From the NCBI RefSeq assembly GCF_904846035.1, contig NZ_CAJGYT010000001.1, forward strand, positions 2,170,001 to 2,234,000: a stretch of 64,000 bases of DNA, given 5' to 3'. Origin of the DNA: Psychrobacter aestuarii. GTDB lineage: Bacteria > Pseudomonadota > Gammaproteobacteria > Pseudomonadales > Moraxellaceae. The translations under genes and the position numbers were made by a program. The notes beneath the pieces are model-generated. The model did not search any database. It saw only the letters and a program-made list of their open reading frames with translations, and was not told where the DNA came from. This document shows, piece after piece, positions 62,535-64,000 of the stretch. Every line of letters begins with the position of its first letter. Within the stretch, counting starts at the first letter, position 1.

Positions 62535-63839
62535 TTAGAAGGGCGGACGACCGCCACCTTTTTTATCAGCGCCATTGTCTTCACTTAAAATAATCTCATC
62601 GCCTGCTTGTAGCCCCGTTAAGATTTGCGCATCCACGCGGTTATTGATACCCACGGTGACAGGCTGTTCTTTTACTATGCCATCCGCTTGCAGCACGCGT
62701 ACCGTAGCAGTGGTTTTGCCGCTGGCGTCGGTTTTGCTGTTTTTTAGGGCGGTTGCGGGTATCAATAGCGTGTCTTTGGCTTGGTCAATCACGACATACA
62801 CCTGCGCGGTCATATCGATACGAAAGCGGCGCTCAGGATTGGGCACTTCAAGATAGCCAATATAATAAATGGCGGTGTCGGTCGAGCTGGTGTCGCTGAT
62901 TTGCTCGGGCGCAGGCTCAATCGCCTTTAGCGTCGCGTCAAATTTTTGCTCAGGATTGCCAATGATATTAAAATATACGGGCATCCCTGCTTGGACATTA
63001 ATCACGTCGGCTTCGGAGATTTGCGCATTGATACGCACGGTGGATAAGTCAGCGAGGGTAACGATGGTCGGCGCGGTCTGATTGGCATTGACCGTGCTGC
63101 CTTGCTCGGTGGTGATAGAGACCACGGTGCCCGACATCGGCGCACGAATGGTGGTGTAGCCCAAGTCTTGCTGTGCGGTATTGACGTTGGTTTGTGACTT
63201 GCGCAGTTCGGCTTGCTGGCTGCGGATATTGGCAGTGGCGGTCACCAGTGCGGCTTTGGCATTGTCAATCGCAGCGCGGGCATTGGCGACAGCGGCTTTC
63301 GCGGTCTCGACAGCCGTGCCTTGGGTGTCGTACTCTTGCTGGCTGATGGCATCGATGGCGACCAACGACTTTAAGCGGCTAAAATCGGCTTGTGCTTGTT
63401 TTAGCTCCGATTGCCGACTTGCCAAATCAGCATAAGCGCTTTTCAGGCTGGCTTGTTTGCTCAGCACCTCGGCTTGTGCGCTTTGCAATGCTGCGGAACT
63501 CTGCTCAAGGCTGGCTTGCTGGTTGTCTAAGGTGTTTTTTTGCGTGACTTGGTCAATTTGAGCAATCAAATCGCCTTGCTGGACTTGGTCACCGACATCG
63601 ACGTACAGGCGTTTGACCTCGCCTGAGACCTGCGCGCCGACCTCAACGGTATTGAGCGCTTTGACCTTGCCCGATGCCATGACGCTGTTTTCAATGTCAC
63701 CCATTTCGGCTTTGGCGGTCAGATAATTGGGCTCAGGGGCTTTGGGTTTTAGTTTTTGATAAGCGAGGACACCCAGTACCAGCACGACAAGCGCGGCAAT
63801 CCCCCATTTGATTGCCGTTTTTTTGTTTAGCTTTCGCAT
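62535..63839 (-). CDS. macA: Periplasmic adaptor of the MacAB-type efflux pump
   Basis: A membrane-fusion (HlyD/RND-type) adaptor of about 434 residues. It has one N-terminal helix (AIKWGIAALVVLVLGVLAYQ), a lipoyl-like half VEVGAQVSGEVKRLYVDVGDQV, a long coiled-coil hairpin (about residues 105-215, rich in Ala, Gln and Ser), the second lipoyl half YTTIRAPMSGTVVSITTEQG, and beta-barrel segments. ATG 63839 is chosen; a GTG six bases upstream in frame is also possible. It precedes macB by 66 bases and would stimulate its ATPase and contact the outer-membrane channel. Confidence 0.92.
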   Translation of the reverse strand: MRKLNKKTAIKWGIAALVVLVLGVLAYQKLKPKAPEPNYLTAKAEMGDIENSVMASGKVKALNTVEVGAQVSGEVKRLYVDVGDQVQQGDLIAQIDQVTQKNTLDNQQASLEQSSAALQSAQAEVLSKQASLKSAYADLASRQSELKQAQADFSRLKSLVAIDAISQQEYDTQGTAVETAKAAVANARAAIDNAKAALVTATANIRSQQAELRKSQTNVNTAQQDLGYTTIRAPMSGTVVSITTEQGSTVNANQTAPTIVTLADLSTVRINAQISEADVINVQAGMPVYFNIIGNPEQKFDATLKAIEPAPEQISDTSSTDTAIYYIGYLEVPNPERRFRIDMTAQVYVVIDQAKDTLLIPATALKNSKTDASGKTTATVRVLQADGIVKEQPVTVGINNRVDAQILTGLQAGDEIILSEDNGADKKGGGRPPF

Positions 63840-63845
63840 GACCAC

Positions 63846-64000
63846 CGCCCCATAACCATAAATCTAAAGCCCTCATGGTAAAGGGTTGTTCGCTAAAAGG
63901 GAATGAGAATTAGTTTGCGAAAAGTTAAGCGGCAGACATTGGCAGGGAAAATAAAGCAATTAAGGGCAGCGAGTGATGATAAAACATAGAGGCTCAAAGT
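63846..64000. other. Window end upstream of macA
   Basis: Non-coding as far as visible. It presumably carries the macAB promoter, which I could not place. Confidence 0.3.

Overview
The window looks like a chromosomal segment of a Psychrobacter-type gammaproteobacterium (Moraxellaceae). The 16S gene has the Psychrobacter-like variable-region sequence as I remember it. The gene content fits an aerobic heterotroph: pyrB next to a catalytically dead dihydroorotase, a cyoABCDE quinol oxidase, three-subunit pntAA/pntAB/pntB transhydrogenase, a large-subunit catalase and a fruBKA phosphotransferase operon. The genus call is memory-based inference, not a database match.

Layout. 0.25-3.7 kb: branched-chain amino acid operon (acetolactate synthase large and small subunits, ilvC). 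4-7.5 kb: small membrane protein, cold-shock protein, etfBA electron-transfer flavoprotein. 7.6-12.7 kb: TrmH-family rRNA methylase and fbp on the minus strand, then pyrB-pyrC' and a DUF2127 membrane protein on plus. 12.8-17.3 kb: three minus-strand membrane proteins (CPA1 antiporter, DUF2254, YihY/BrkB). 17.6-22.9 kb: wrbA, DUF2069, DUF3108, groESL behind a heat-shock-type promoter, yaaA. 23.2-26.2 kb: pnt operon. 26.2-27.4 kb: a decayed stretch with a 176-bp inverted-repeat element, a thioesterase gene broken by an in-frame TAG, and a 3' remnant of a PhzF-family gene. 27.6-33.2 kb: fruBKA. 33.5-38 kb: a second short inverted-repeat element, iscX, dapE, a 2OG-Fe(II) oxygenase, rlmJ, pssA. 38.8-44.2 kb: cyoABCDE. 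44.4-50.3 kb: a complete rRNA operon (16S, tRNA-Ile, tRNA-Ala, 23S, 5S) with tandem promoters, processing stems and a terminator.

50.3-54.0 kb is an AT-rich accessory stretch placed directly behind the rRNA operon. It holds a P-loop kinase-like protein, a GFA-family protein, a degraded second copy of the 3' end of 5S rRNA, then an FRG-domain gene tightly coupled to a YfbU-family gene, and an unrecognised two-helix membrane protein. This is the best candidate for an undescribed system here. Normal core-like composition returns at 54.0 kb: OsmC, a flavodoxin-like reductase, DUF938 methyltransferase, dienelactone hydrolase, katE, an MBL hydrolase, two identical tRNA-Lys genes, and macB-macA.

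Functionally the window is mostly housekeeping: amino acid and pyrimidine synthesis, respiration (Etf, Cyo, Pnt), protein folding and translation, with stress genes (catalase, YaaA, OsmC, WrbA) spread among them. No CRISPR array, phage or intact transposase gene is visible.
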